Of a stretch of 64,000 nt of DNA, positions 24,830-37,101 are shown piece after piece. Under the pieces are notes generated by a model. It was not told the origin of the DNA. It saw nothing but the letters and a program-made list of their open reading frames with translations, and did not search any database. Location of the stretch: contig NC_060062.1 in the NCBI RefSeq assembly GCF_020283565.1, positions 57,186,439 to 57,250,438 on the forward strand, written 5' to 3'. Position 1 is the first letter of the stretch. Each line of letters starts with the position of its first letter. The position numbers were made by a program, and so were the translations under genes. This DNA is from Trifolium pratense. Its lineage: Eukaryota; Streptophyta; Magnoliopsida; Fabales; Fabaceae.

Positions 24830-24834
24830 AAAAG

Positions 24835-24895
24835 CATTTCTAGGACCACCACTGGCCTCACCAGTTGTTCTAGTACTATCGTCTTCTCCAGACAT
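24835..24895 (-). pseudogene. Copia A: gag N-terminus
   Basis: Starts at ATG 24895 (MSGEDDSTRTTGEA...) 57 bp after the primer site of A. Its reading frame continues into 14668 on the other side of B. About 20 codons of gag are stranded here by the insertion. Confidence 0.8.
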
Positions 24896-24951
24896 AGTGT
24901 TCTCATAAGATCTTTACTGTCTCACTGTTAAGTGAAAGTAACAGACCAGTG

Positions 24952-24964
24952 CTCTAGATACCAA
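24952..24964 (-). other. Copia A primer-binding site
   Basis: Minus strand TGGTATCTAGAGC, a one-base-longer variant of the usual initiator tRNA-Met site, two bases from the LTR end. The extra T may be decay. Confidence 0.75.
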
Positions 24965-24966
24965 TT

Positions 24967-26030
24967 GAAGGTGTGAAAACACAAGAAGGGGGGGGTTGAA
25001 TTGTGTTTTAGCCAAGTTAAAACTTTTTTCAAAGTTCTTAACTTAACTACAACAGCAGCGGATAAGTAACACAATAAAGCGAGATAAGAGAGAGTGAGAG
25101 ATCACACAAGCAATTTATACTAGTTCCTCTCACAAAACGAGAGTAGTCCAGTCCCCTTGCACTTCCAAGGGATTTCACTATAATCACACAAGATTACAAA
25201 TGCTCAAGCACACAAGCAAGAGACTTCACAACAATGCTCAAGCACACAAGCTTAAGACTTCTCACTTAAGCACACAAGCTTAAGACTTCTCAAATAACAG
25301 AGATAATAAAGTTGTTGAAAGAATACAACTGCTCTTACGAGAACCTTAATAATCAAATACAATGAGTACAAGGTATTTGGACTAAGAGTTAAAAACACTA
25401 GTTCAGAGGTTCAGAGCTTGTATTCGCAAATCAGAGTTTGTTCGAGCGCGTGTAAGATTGTTAATTTATTTTGCAACTTGATTCTTCTAGTATATATAGG
25501 ACTGAGAAAGAGTCGTTGCATAGATGACCGTTGATGAAGATAAGCTTTTGTCTTCAAGCAACTTGTCTGATGCAGTTTGGTCGTTTCCAAAACAGAGTAA
25601 GAGTTTCAGACACTTTGACCATGTGCAGAGAAGACTTTCCTTATTCAGCTAAAAAGTCTGATATCCCACGTTCTCAAGAGTGGACAGACAAAAAGAGATT
25701 AGCTGTTCTGATCAAGCTTGAAAGGTCCTTTTCTTCATTGGTAGGAGAGTTGACCTACGAAAAAGAATCTTCACAGACTTCAAGAAGATCTTCAGAGTTT
25801 GATGGAGCTCAGACTTTAAGAAGTTCTGATGACTTCATCTTCTGATGCTTGTAGCTTCTGAAGACCATTATCTTCTGAATGCTTGCGAACTTCTGAATAC
25901 TCGTCTTCTGAGCTTTCTTCAGAGCTTATCTGAAGCTAAGTTCTGCACACTTAAAATAAATTTTTAGTCCTTCCAATTGTATATTAATACTTTGTTATCA
26001 TCAAAACCTTAATATATTTAGGGGCCAACA
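24967..26030 (-). repeat. Copia A 5' LTR
   Basis: Minus strand TGTTGGCCCC...CCTTCA, 1064 bp. It contains a short tandem repeat around 25200-25295 (AAGCACACAAGC and AAGACTTCTCA units) and several CTTCTGA words near 25840-25930. A 104-codon plus-strand ORF at 25531-25845 lies wholly inside the LTR and is not credible. Confidence 0.8.
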
Positions 26031-26037
26031 TTTTTAA

Positions 26038-26664
26038 ATCAATTTTGTTCCAACAAAGGGAGTTCGTGGGTTTTTAGGGCTCACAGGTTACTATAGAAAA
26101 TTTGTTAAGAATTATGGCAAAATAGCAAAACCACTCACTGAATTAACAAAAAAAGATAATTTTCATTGGGGAATTGAAGCTGAAAAAACTTTTGTCGAAA
26201 TGAAACAAATCTTGACTTCACCTCCAGTCTTGATTTTACCAAATTTTACTATTCCATTTGAGGTGGAATGTGATGCTGCTGGTAGAGGCATTGGGGCTGT
26301 ATTAATGCAACATAAACAACCCATTGCTTTCTTTAGTAAAGCTTTGTCTGAGGGCAATCTTGCAAAATCTGTATATGAGAAAGAATTGATGGCATTAGTG
26401 CTTAGTATACAACACTGGAGTCATTATCTTTTGGGCAGAGAATTCATTGTGTACACAGATCATAAAAGTCTGAAACACTTTCTACAACAGAGAATCTCTT
26501 CTCCAAATCAGCAATGTTGGCTGGCCAAACTATTAGGCTACCAATTTGAAGTCAAATACAAACCAGGTCCTGAAAATAGAGCTGCTGATGCTCTGTCCAG
26601 ATGCTTTGATGTGGGAGAAATGAACACTATCATTTCCTTCCCTTTGTGGTCTGACAGACAGTAG
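26038..26664 (+). pseudogene. Gypsy V: RT C-terminus and RNase H
   Basis: Starts abruptly at the A LTR junction with GVRGFLGLTGYYRKFV, the Ty3/gypsy RT-RNase H connection. It then carries RNase H residues in VECDAAGRGIGAVL, YEKELMALV and VYTDHKSLKHF, and ends near ENRAADALSRC. A TAG at 26662-26664 interrupts the frame, which continues in phase into integrase. The RT finger/palm lies left of the window beyond A. Sequence style is chromovirus-like (Reina-type is possible); the clade is uncertain. Confidence 0.85.
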
Positions 26665-26952
26665 CTGTTAGATGAATTGGCTCAGGATGTGTATATTCAA
26701 AAGCTAGTGCAGGAAGTTCAAAACTCTCCTACTTCTAGACCTGGTTTTCACATTAAACAAGGGGTATTACTTTATCATGATAGATTGGTGATTTCACCAA
26801 ATTCTCCTTCTATTCCTTGGCTTTTGGAGGAATTTCATAATACCCCTAGTGGAGGGCACTCAGGGTTTCTCAAGACATATAGGAGATTGGCTGATTCCTT
26901 ATATTGGGTGGGGATGCAGAATAGTGTAAGGAATTATGTCAAATCCTGTGAT
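26665..26952 (+). pseudogene. Gypsy V: integrase zinc-finger part
   Basis: Continues the RNase H frame after the stop. It carries the H...H half of the integrase HHCC finger (FHNTPSGGHSGFLKTYRRL) and the first C (KSCD), where the MITE is inserted. The second C (VCQRQK) follows at 27856. Confidence 0.85.
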
Positions 26953-27849
26953 TAGACCTGTCAAAGGGGCCGGCCCGGTCCGGCCTGGCCCGGCCTAGAG
27001 GGGCCCAGTCAAATAAAAGGGCTGGCCTAGCCCGGCCTGTTAACTTCATGGCCCGACCTGCTTAGCCCAGCCCGATAAAAAAAAGCCTACATGGCCCGAT
27101 GGGCCGGCCCACTAATTTTCATAGTATTTTTTTTTGAAAAAAAAAATATATTCTACTAAATTTATGTTATATTTCTCAACTAAATCTTCAAGAAGGTAAT
27201 TCGTATCTCTATATTTTCTCACATAATCTCCCAAACAACAATATCTTCCGTTTTATCCTCATCAAACAAACAAACAAATCTGTAACAAATAATCTCATTC
27301 TAATCCAATAAGTTTTTTATCATATTATTATTATTACTACAAAAAAAAAATCCAAGTTTTATATCTTTCATTCATCCATTGTAATTTAAGTAAAAAAAAA
27401 TAAATATAGAAAGAATATAAAATAAATACAATAAAAAGATGATAGACTTATAATAAACATATTCCAAGTTTTATATCCTTCGTTGTAATTGCACAAAAAA
27501 AATATAAAAAGATGATATGCTTAAAAATAGGAATAAAACAGATTATAGATAGGAACAAAACACAAATAATAACAATAAAACAACAAAAATAATTAAAAAA
27601 AATTATATATGAATTTATGCATAAAAATAAGACCAAAATATAACAATAAAAAGATTATAAAATTTTTTTAAATAATTTTTTTAATTCTTTAAGGAGCCGG
27701 CCCAAAAGTCTGTGGGCCGGCCCATGAAAAGCCTGACCAGATAAGGTCCGGCCCGATAAGGCCCGACCCCCTTTTTATGAAGACCGACCCGTGTAAAATG
27801 ATAGGGCTAATGGGCCGGCCCGATAGCCCGACCCTTTTTGACAGCTCTA
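26953..27849. mobile_element. hAT-type MITE, 897 bp
   Basis: Imperfect terminal inverted repeats TAGACCTGTCAAAGGGGCCGG (left; first 20 bases most similar) and TAGAGCTGTCAAAAAGGGTC (right, complement). An 8-bp direct duplication CCTGTGAT (26945-26952, 27850-27857) is typical of hAT transposition. The ends are rich in GGCCCGGCC words; the centre is AT-rich and has no transposase. It must use a transposase in trans. It splits the integrase zinc finger of V. Confidence 0.9.
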
Positions 27850-27857
27850 CCTGTGAT

Positions 27858-28447
27858 GTCTGTCAGAGACAAAAGTATAGTGCTACATCTCCAGGAGGAC
27901 TACTTGAGCCATTGCCCATTCCTAACAATGTTTGGGAAGATCTATCTATAGATTTTATCACTGGCTTACCAAAATCTAAAGGGTATGAAGCTGTGCTAGT
28001 AGTGGTGGACAGACTATCTAAATACAGTCATTTCATCTTATTAAAACACCCTTATACTGCTAAATCAATTGCTGAGATATTTATGAAAGAAGTGGTCAGA
28101 CTCCATGGTGTCCCTAATTCAATCATCAGTGACAGGGATCCTTTATTTGTGAGTCATTTCTGGTTGGAACTGTTTAAATTGCAGGGTACCAAACTCAAAA
28201 TGAGCTCAGCTTATCATCCAGAGATTGATGGACAAACTGAAGTCATCAATAGATGTTTGGAAAGCTACTTGAGGTGCTTTGCTTCTGATCATCCAAAGAC
28301 TTGGTCCTTCTGGATATCTTGGGCTGAATATTGGTACAATTCTACTTTTCATGTTTCCATAGGAAAGACTCCTTTTGAAGTAGTTTATGGAAGGAAACCT
28401 CCTCCTTTACTGAGATTTTTGTCAAATGAAACAAAGGTGGCAGCAGT
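27858..28447 (+). pseudogene. Gypsy V: integrase core
   Basis: Resumes the finger (VCQRQKYS) and carries the integrase core: WEDLSIDFITGLPKS (first D), IISDRDPLFVSHFW (second D), SSAYHPEIDGQTEVINRCLE (E). It runs to GKTPFEVVYGRKPPP, then ends at the Z insertion at 28448. The C-terminal GPY/F part is missing. The frame is open from 27858 onward. Confidence 0.88.
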
Positions 28448-30629
28448 TGTAACACCCTAACCCATACTACCCTTAAAAACGTAATATTAAAAACTTTTTA
28501 ACAAGTGTAAAGGCAGAGTGCCACGCGGTAATTAAAACACAAGCATACACACAGAGCGTCATGAAGTTTAACATGAAAAGCAACAGCGGATTCAATAAAA
28601 AACCAAGCATGCATATATATATATATATATATACATAAGCCATATTCATCCCTAAGGATGTCTCTTATACAAGAACTAGCATAACAAAAAGGTAACACCG
28701 ATATACGATGAAAGCCAAGCGTAATCCCCGACTCGATGTTACATTACCAGAGCAATTACTATTTACAAACTCTAACCAAAAGCTAGCCCTAAAAGGAGAA
28801 ATCTATGCTAAGTCTCCTCACCAAAAGATACTTCAACAGCAAGCTAAAAACAGCAGTCTAATCGTCGGCACAGTCCTCAGCTTGAATATCTGAACCCCCA
28901 AAGGTCCAGCAAATAACACAAAGCAGAGAGTTAGAAAAACATAATCGCATATCATACGAGTATAAGAAAGGCCTTACACTTTCGAACTATCATACATATT
29001 CTAACTCACGCCATACAATTACAGTATTAAATACATAGGAATTTACCTAGTATGCTACTTACAGCAAACACGTCAAAACCAGTCAAGTAATGTCACATAA
29101 CAATTACCAAGTAAATGTGCATCTACCCTAATGCAATCTAATGCCAATTAATTCACTGTCATGCCATCCCTAGACATGACTAAATGCATGTGGTACCAAG
29201 ACGTCTCACCAACGGTGGACCAAGAAAAGTTTTATATCTTGCTGGATATGTCGGAACTTACCGAACCATCTTATCTCCCTTGGATAAGCCAACACAGTTT
29301 TATATCCTGTTGGATAGCAGCTCTGGACTCATGGATTCATCTAATCCGATCCTCGGCTTCATTATGGACACATAATCCATTTTCGTTATTGGAACCCAAG
29401 TTTCCAATGTTCACATACAATCATGAATGCATGTATGTATGCACATATCAACCATATGATATCCTCTAGCTCGAAGCTACTCTTTTATGAATGCGGGAAC
29501 ACAATCCTAACACATTCACTTAACATTACAAATTAATGTCAAAACATCACATTACTCACTTTAAACTGCAACTTATTGCATACACGTACGAATCATATAT
29601 TTTACGCTTTGGTAATACTCTATAATACCAAGGAAACATACCCCAATAGCCCAAATAAATTATAGGACTCCACAACAAAATTTGGAAAATCAGTTCCCTT
29701 CGCTCAGCGAGAATCAGCAAACACTGGCGACCAAACGGTAGTGGTCATGGGATCCCTGGCGAGCACTGGCGAGAGTCAGCGAGCTGGTCGCTATCTCTCG
29801 CTGAAGCCTTACTCAGCGACCACTCAAGAACATACACGCTCGCTAAAGCTCGCTGCAAGTTCGCTCAGCGACCGCGCATTTCCTGTGAGTTTTCCAAAGG
29901 CGGTTTAACATTGAATCCAACCAAAAATTCATTCAAACATGTTATAAATTCTCTTAAACAACAATTCCAAGCATATATGATATCAAGGAACATTAATCAT
30001 CCCTTCCAAACATCCAAATACATCAAACAATCAAAATCATGCCAATTTCTTGGGTTTTAAGCAACTTTCATAAACTTTTCAAACATGATTCAAACACATA
30101 CATATTGTTCATGGAATCAAGCTAGTGATTAACACATACAAAGTGATGATGAAGAACATCACACACACACATACAAAAACTTCTCAAAACCTAAAAGAAA
30201 TTGAGTGAGAGAGTTCGGGAATGGAGATATAGACAATCTCCCCTCTCTTGGTCACTCAAGAATCATGAATTCTAATCTCTTACCTTAGCAAAGATGATGA
30301 TCCAAGCCTTTCCTCTTCTCTCTTGCTCGTGATCTCTCTCCCTCTTCCTAGGGTTTTTGCTTTGCTCTAGCTTACTAACTCTTCTAATTTTCTCAAAGAA
30401 AATAAATTGTGATACTATTCATTGGTTTGACTTGGTACTTATACTACTCTCTATGGGTCATGAACCAAGCCCAATGGCTTAGGCCCATAAGGTTCTCACG
30501 CCCAAGCAAGCCCAAAACTAAAAGGTTTCGCGCTTACTAATTATACGTCGATCACTAAAAATAATTAAAAGCCAATTAATAAATCAAATAACATTTAAGA
30601 AATATAAATACGAAAAATGGGTCGTTACA
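28448..30629 (-). repeat. Element Z 3' LTR
   Basis: 2182 bp. Holds a (TA)n run at about 28613-28634, a CGCT/AGCG-rich cluster at 29698-29872, and a block (about 28905-29500) nearly identical to the middle of the X LTR. A 102-codon plus-strand ORF at 29161-29469 recurs in the X LTRs but is antisense to the element and has no known product. Confidence 0.88.
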
Positions 30630-31690
30630 ATCCTACCCCCCTTAAAAGAATTTCGCCCTCGAAATTACCTAGAAACAGATCGGGATAAGAATCTCTCATC
30701 TTACTTTCCAGCTCCCACGTTGCATTCTCACCAGCTGGTCCTCCCCACACGACTTTCACGGATGCAATCTCTTTATTCCTCAACCTCTTCACTTCTCTCC
30801 CTTCTATTCTCAAGGGTACGGTCTCAATGGTCAAGTCATCCCTCACTTGAACATCGTCCGATTCAATCACGTGTGTCGGGTCAGACACATACTTGCGCAA
30901 CTGTGATACATGGAAAACATCGTGCAAATTCGCCAATGATGGCGGTAATGCAATCCTATACGCCACTTTTCCCACACACTTCAAAATCTCAAACGGCCCA
31001 ATAAACCTTGACGTCAACTTCTTTGACTTTAACGCACGTCCTACTCCAGTAGTCGATGTAACTCGTAGGAATACATGATCCCCCTCTTTGAATTCAATGT
31101 CCTTCCTCCTCTTATCATGATAACTCTTCTGTCGACTCTGAGACGCTTTCATCTTCTCACGAATCATCCGAATCTTCTCCGTTGTTTCTTGTACAATCTC
31201 TGGTCCAAGAATTGCACCTTCTCCAGTTTCATACCAACACAGAGGTGTCCTACACCTTCTCCCATACAAAGCCTCAAACGATGCCATTCCGATACTAGAA
31301 TGGTAACTGTTGTTGTATGTAAACTCTACCAACGGCAAACAAGAATCCCAATTCACGTTTTGCTCCAAAACACAAGCCCTCAACAAATCCTCTAAGGATT
31401 GTATCGTCCTCTCCGACTGACCATCTGTCTGAGGATGATAAGCTGAACTCAACCTCAACTTCGTTCCTAAAGCTTCTTGCAAGCTTTCCCAAAATCTGGA
31501 AGTAAATCTCGGATCTCTATCCGAAATAATACTTGTTGGAATACCATGTAGCTTCACAATCTGCTCCACATAAATCTCGGCCAACTTAGGCACCAAAGTA
31601 CCTTTCCTGATAGCAATGAAGTGAGCACACTTCGTCAGACGATCTACCACTACCCAAATCACCTTGTTACCTTTCTTGGTCTTCGGTAAA
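30630..31690 (-). pseudogene. Element Z integrase and chromodomain
   Basis: From the X junction leftwards: KKGNKVIWVVVDRLTKCAHF (the first catalytic D of the core would lie just upstream, on the far side of X), IISDRDPRFTSRFW (second D), SSAYHPQTDGQSERTIQSLE (E), a GPF/Y region (SRFIGPFEILKCVGKVAYRI), then HDVFHVSQLRKY and a C-terminal chromodomain (EGREVKRLRNKEIASVKVVW ... ATWELESKM). The C-terminus (LFLGNFEGEILLRG) is encoded by the polypurine-tract region, and the stop falls in the LTR at 30625. No internal stop is visible, so the frame was intact until X inserted. Chromodomains target integration to particular chromatin. Confidence 0.92.
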
Positions 31691-33944
31691 TGTAACGACC
31701 CATTTTTCGTATATTTTATTAAATGTTATTTTATTTATTAATTGGCTTTTAATTATTTTATTAAGCGGCGAATAATTAATTAGCGCGAGCGTAAGTTAGG
31801 AGCGTTACGTGAGCGAAACCGTGCAAGTGGGCTTAAGGCCCAATGGGCCAAGACAAGTGGGAAGGGGGCGGTTTGCTCATGCAAGTGGGAGGAGATATTT
31901 CCACAATTTTTTTCTTGTTGGATAAGAAGAAGAGAAAAGTCATGAGCAAGTGTGGATGATCATGGTTAAGTGAGTGAACCATGATTAACTTGAACTTGGA
32001 GAGCAAGACTAGATCAAGTGACCATGATTCTTTGTGTGGTGAGCAAGAATAGATCAAAAGGCCATGTTTAATTCAAGCTTTCTATATAATTATATGAATA
32101 GGAAAAATCACATAATTCATTCATTTCTTTCCTCAAAACCGTGAGCCTTCCTTATCATGCCTAACCCTTCACCAAAATTCCATTTCTTCACCAAAATCAT
32201 TCATTAGAAGCTTGTTGGAACCATGAGAGTTCATGGATCATTATCCCTAAGCTAGAGCAAGCAAGAGAGCAAAGCAAGAGGGTGCTAGGGCTTGAGAAAG
32301 AGAGGAGCTCATGAGAGCTAGAACATGAGGAGCTTGAGGATTCATCAAATTTCTAAGGTAAGAGATTAGAATTCATGATTCTTGAGTGGCAAGGAGAGGG
32401 GAGATTGTCTATGTCTCCATTCCCGAACTCTCCCACTCAATTTCTTTTAGACTTTTGATTAAGCTTTTGTATGTGAGTGTGATGTTCTTCATCATCACTT
32501 TGTATGTGTTAATCACTAGCTTGATTCCATGAAAAATATGTATGTGTTTGAATCATGTTTGAAAAGTTTATGAAAGTTGCTTAAAACCCAAGAAATTGGC
32601 ATGATTTTGATTGTTTGATGTATTTGGATGTTTGGAAGGGATGATTAATGTTCTTTGATACCATATATGTTAGAAATTGCTGTTTGTAAGAATTTATAAC
32701 ATGTTTGAATGAATTTTTGAGCTGATTCAATGTTAAACCGCCTTAGAAAACTCAAGAACAGATATTTTTATTCTGGTGTAGTTCGCTAAGCGACCAGGAG
32801 ATTCGCTACGCGAACCTGCTCGCCACAGCTCGCTATCTGTTCGCCATGCACCTGTAATCCTCTGACGTAGTTCGCTGCAGCGAACTGAGCTTCGCTTAGC
32901 GAATGGTTCGCTACCTGTTCGCTACTGCTTCGCTTAGCGAACAGTACTGAACCTGCAACTTTTGTTAATGGTTGTAAGTGTAATTAGGCACTTGTAACAT
33001 GGTTTAAGGGTATCCTTACATGATTGTTGATACATGTTGATGCTGTTAATGCTTATTGTTAATCGTTATATGATTGATAAACGTGTATGCAATAAGTTAT
33101 AGTTTAGAGTGAGTAATGTAATGTTTTGGCATTAATTTACAATGTTAAGTGAATGTGTTAGGATTGTGTTCCCGCATTCATAAAAGAGTAGCTTCGAGCT
33201 AGAGAATATCATATGGTTGATATGTGTATAAATACATGCATTCATGATTGTATGTGAACATTGGAAACTTGGGTTCCAATAACGAAAATGGATTATGTGT
33301 CCATAATGAAGCCGAGGATCGGATTAGATGAATCCATGAGTCCAGAGCTGCTATCCAACAAGATATAAAACTGTGTTGGCTTATCCAAGGGAGATAAGAT
33401 GGTTCGGTAAGTTCTGACATATCCAGCAAGATATAAAACTGTTCTTGGTCCACCGTTGGTGAGACGCCTTGGTACCACATGCATTTAGTCATGTCTAGGG
33501 ATGGCATGACAGTGAATTAATTGGCATTAGATTGCATTAGGATATATGCACATTTACTTGGTAATTGTTATGTGACATTACTTGACTGGTTTTGACGTGT
33601 TTGCTGTAAGTAGCATACTAGGTAAATTCCTATGTATTTAATACTGTAATTGTATGGCGTGAGTTAGAATATGTATGATAGTTCGAAAGTGTAAGGCCTT
33701 TCTTATACTCGTATGATATGCGATTATGTTTTCTAACTCTCTGCTTTGTGTTAATTGTTGGACCTTTGGGGGTTCAGATATCCAGATTGACAGGTTATAT
33801 GTTAGCTTGTCCGAGTAGCGTGGTGAAGCTCCGCTCTGATTGTGACACGGGGAGAAAATGGGTTTTGTACATATATATATATATATATATAAATTCCTTT
33901 AGAAAATTACTCTGTAATTCACTACAACAAAAATAGGTGTTTAA

Positions 33945-34250
33945 TAGCATTTTTTTTAACTTTTAATAGCGGTTAAAAACGCTATTATTGATACCGCTAT
34001 TATAGGTCTGGGTGCCTATAATAGCGTTTTAAAAGCGCTATCATATGTGCACTTTTAATAGCGGTTTAATAAAAAAGCGCTGTAGTATGTACCTGCACGC
34101 GAACAAACAGCCTTATGGAGACGGGTTTGGATAGCGCTTTTTTAAAAAAGCGCTGTTATATGTCATCTATAATAGCGCCCGTGTTTGTAAAACGCTATTA
34201 TAATTCCTTGTCTAACAAACTTTTAATAGCGACCGTGTAAAAAACGCTAT
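33945..34250. repeat. CACTA left subterminal repeats
   Basis: Many copies of AATAGCG(C/G), AGCGCTAT and their complements, matching a similar cluster at 38310-38510. Probably binding sites for the element's transposase in trans. Confidence 0.85.
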
Positions 34251-37101
34251 TGTATGTCCTGTCTTTTTTTTAAAAAAATTGCTCTTTTTTAGACTAAATT
34301 GCTTTTTTTGTTGTTGTTTGACAGTACTTTTGTCAACTTGCACTTGAAATTTTAAAATAGTTCCAATATATAGACTTCCAAAATATACAATATTATTAAT
34401 TTTCTAAGAAACAGTGTTGTTCCAATACACACTAGCTCTAATAAAACAACAACTCGTAATACATTCATTTCATAAACAAAACCTATCCGAGCTACAAGAC
34501 AAATCAGAATTGAATAGTACAAACACAAACACCACTACAAATGAGATCGTCAAACTTTGGCCCTGCTTTCTTCTGATAATATCAATGACAAATTTGACAT
34601 CTAACAACAGCTGCAAAACTCTTTTTTCTGTCACTTGATGAGAACGATCCACTTCATCGAAAAAGGAAGGCCTATAAAATTCAAACTACCTGTATAATAA
34701 AATATAGTCATTGCATATACAATGAACATGAAATAAAGTACATAGGCATTTGCTTGATAATACATCGTTTGCTGCATAAAGGGCCTCATTGGAACTGAAT
34801 ATTTCTATTTTTCAGTTCTCTTTAGCCACTTGATCATAATTCATTCTAGTGTTTCAATAGCTCATATGCCCAAGTTTAGTAACCTAGTTCTAATGTACAC
34901 ACCCCTTCTACTGTGCTACCACCTACCCACACCTTATTTTTCAAAGACGGGTGAATTGAAACTTAGAATTATTCCTAACTAAACAAGAAACCAAATTAAA
35001 TTACTAGCTAACAGAGAACATGTTAAATCATAACCACCTAACACAAATCATAAACCACAAAAACCACACAACATAGAAAATTAGGATATAAAAATTGGTA
35101 ATGGTGAATAGAAGTATGAATTTGATACCTTACAAAGATCGCGCAATTGAGCGGAATCAAAAAAAGAGTGGGCCAAAGTCAGACCTGTAACAGAAAGAAA
35201 AAGTGAAGAAAATGCAACTATTAAACAAAAATAAATGGAATGTAGAAAAACTAGAATGAGTTTCAGCCTATTACAAGTTTCAGCTGGAACACAAGTTACA
35301 TAGAAAATAAAATGACATTTTTTTTAAATTTGAAAGTAATAGATAAAAATAGATGAACATGAATATACTTCGAGTCCAATGAGGAATGAGACTATTCCAC
35401 TGACCAACTAAACCCGTAAGGGAAACATAGATAAAAATATAGTGTGACTAATAATGCAAATTTTCCCTTAAAATTTATGTGTTTTGCATTGTTTTGATAA
35501 TATAACAATTCTAGCGAAGTGATGGTTCGCACACTGTTTTGCTGCAACTTAAATACATTTTATTACTACTTCTTTCTCAGATGTGATGTATTATTATAAG
35601 GAACAAGGTACAATTTTGTTGCTAATTGCTTTGAAATAGAATTCAAGAGTATGAAACACAAAAGTGAACACAAGTATAGAGAGATGATTGAGAAGCTCAC
35701 CGCAAGAGAGCAGCAAAGCCTCTCAGATTCAATCAGGAGGGATAGACAATTGAGAGTCAGATACATATAAATTTGCTATCCATAAATAGATATTCAGTCC
35801 TTTAAAGAAAAACTCTTCGAACCCAAACACAAAGCTCTTCAAATCTTTTATATGTATCTCTGATCCTCTTCATTTCCCTTATATGCTATGCTCAGCTGTC
35901 ATCACCAGTAACACAAATGGACTGATATACCCCTAATGAATACATATTGAAGTTATGTCATCAAATTAAAGCAAGATTTTTAAAGTGGTGTATCAATTTT
36001 TTTATCGCAGTCAAAGCCATCATTTACAATAACAGGCAGAGCATTTTTATTAAATACATCGAAGCTCAAATTTGAAAAGAAGGTTCAGAAAACACTCTCC
36101 GAATACTCAACTTTTTGTTTATTTGATAAGTTAATGTATATGGCAAACAAAATGAGAATTTCAAATTAGCAAATGAATTACAAGAATGTAATATCACATA
36201 TAATGATGCAATATAAAAGCAATACTATCTCATACCTCTTCTGAAGTTTGAAACAAAACATGATCCAATGCTGCTATCACTTGTATTTAAGTAAGATTTC
36301 AGAAATTTTTTAAAGAAGGTCTTGTCCATTCCTAAGACATACTTCCCAATTTTTGGGTAATACAAGAAAAGGACACAAAATAGTGATATTAAATTTAAGC
36401 ACGTAATCTACCTAACACCATACCTGCAACAATAGAGTACTCTTCCCAACGCCGTAATCACCACTAATCAAATTTATTTCAGGTTTTATAACAAGCTCCT
36501 GGGGCAATACATTCATAATCCACAAGCCAATTTTCCATTATAAAAACATTGATCATAATCTATAAGACATTCTTAATTCATATATAGAAACATGTCAAGT
36601 TTCCTGCCCAATAAAAACAAAGATAAATTATAATATATCAACTAGAACTAATGGTAAATTAAATTATATTCTAATAGCAGAGGCATCATTATAGGGATTG
36701 AAAACATTATAAATTTATCTTAAAATTGGAAATCATCGCCTATTGCAACTTGCAAATTTATGGAGAAGATGCATTTGAGCAGCCCTTCTTTACAAGAACC
36801 ATTCCATCACTACCCAAAACTCATGTGCAACAAACATCTCCAACTGTCTAAACACAAGAAAATTATAAAAAATTTCTACATGTCATATAATTTAATATGC
36901 TAAATCAAACTGAATTATGTAAATTAAACTGAATTATGTAAATGATGAATACAATTATAATGTGAGACACAAAATTTCTACATGTCATGTAATGATGCTC
37001 TAATTGCAGGAAAGAAAGTCTTATATAAGGAATAATAAACCACCAACAACTAAGTGAAAAATATGAATGAGAAGATCAAGTAAGTAGCATATAATAATTA
37101 C
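34251..37101 (-). other. CACTA interior, exon-like fragments of unknown genes
   Basis: AT-rich with no long ORF, but short coding-looking stretches with GT/AG edges appear on the minus strand: 35129-35184 (reads LAHSFFDSAQLRDLCK, flanked by TTACAG and GTATC), about 36240-36345 (KTFFKKFLKSYLNTSDSS), 36424 to about 36530 (a P-loop-like GDYGVGKST followed by a GTATGG donor), and 34500-34660 (TEKRVLQLLLDVKFV). Sources are not identified; the first three may be one gene. They look like captured gene pieces. Confidence 0.45.

Larger units (their letters stand above)
2643..26030 (-). mobile_element. Antisense Ty1/copia (Sirevirus-like) element A, interrupted
   Basis: Reading leftwards from 26030: 5' LTR (24967-26030), primer site (24952-24964), gag start (24835-24895), gag (14668-12756), protease region (12671-12103), then GAG-pre-integrase and integrase (3385-2643). 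Three younger elements separate these parts: B at 14669-24829, LARD1 at 3386-12097, and C ending at 2642. Reverse transcriptase, RNase H and the other LTR are not in the window and presumably lie left of C. Stops and frameshifts show that A is dead. Confidence 0.85.
28448..31690 (-). mobile_element. Antisense Tekay-type gypsy element Z (partial)
   Basis: On the minus strand: integrase and chromodomain (31690-30630), polypurine tract, 3' LTR (30629-28448). It is inserted in V at 28448. It is interrupted by X at 31691, with the rest beyond the right window edge. The TGTAACGACCC...GGGTGTTACA LTR, the polypurine tract overlapping the end of the pol frame, and the chromodomain all indicate a Tekay (Del) chromovirus. 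It is the only Tekay-type pol in the window and a likely relative of the helper for X and W. Confidence 0.88.

Noticed and set aside
25531..25845. 104-codon plus-strand ORF
   Set aside because: Wholly within the antisense A LTR, low-complexity in CTTCTGA-like words.
26662..26670. Possible readthrough stop (TAG CTG TTA) in gypsy V
   Set aside because: It does not fit the CAR-YYA rule and lies inside a decayed pol, so a plain nonsense mutation is more likely.
29161..29469. 102-codon ORF that recurs in three LTR copies (also 33199-33507 and 53099-53407, minus)
   Set aside because: It is antisense to the elements, lies in the hairpin/motif zone of the LTR and has no recognisable domain. Its recurrence is explained by LTR copying and the near-identity of that block.
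32781..32942. Regularly spaced CGCT words as a possible CRISPR-like array
   Set aside because: Units are short, irregular and palindromic, there are no uniform spacers, and the DNA is plant.
36424..36530. P-loop segment as an NB-ARC resistance gene or RadA/RecA gene
   Set aside because: GDYGVGKST fits a Walker A motif, but the flanks match neither family well enough to name it.
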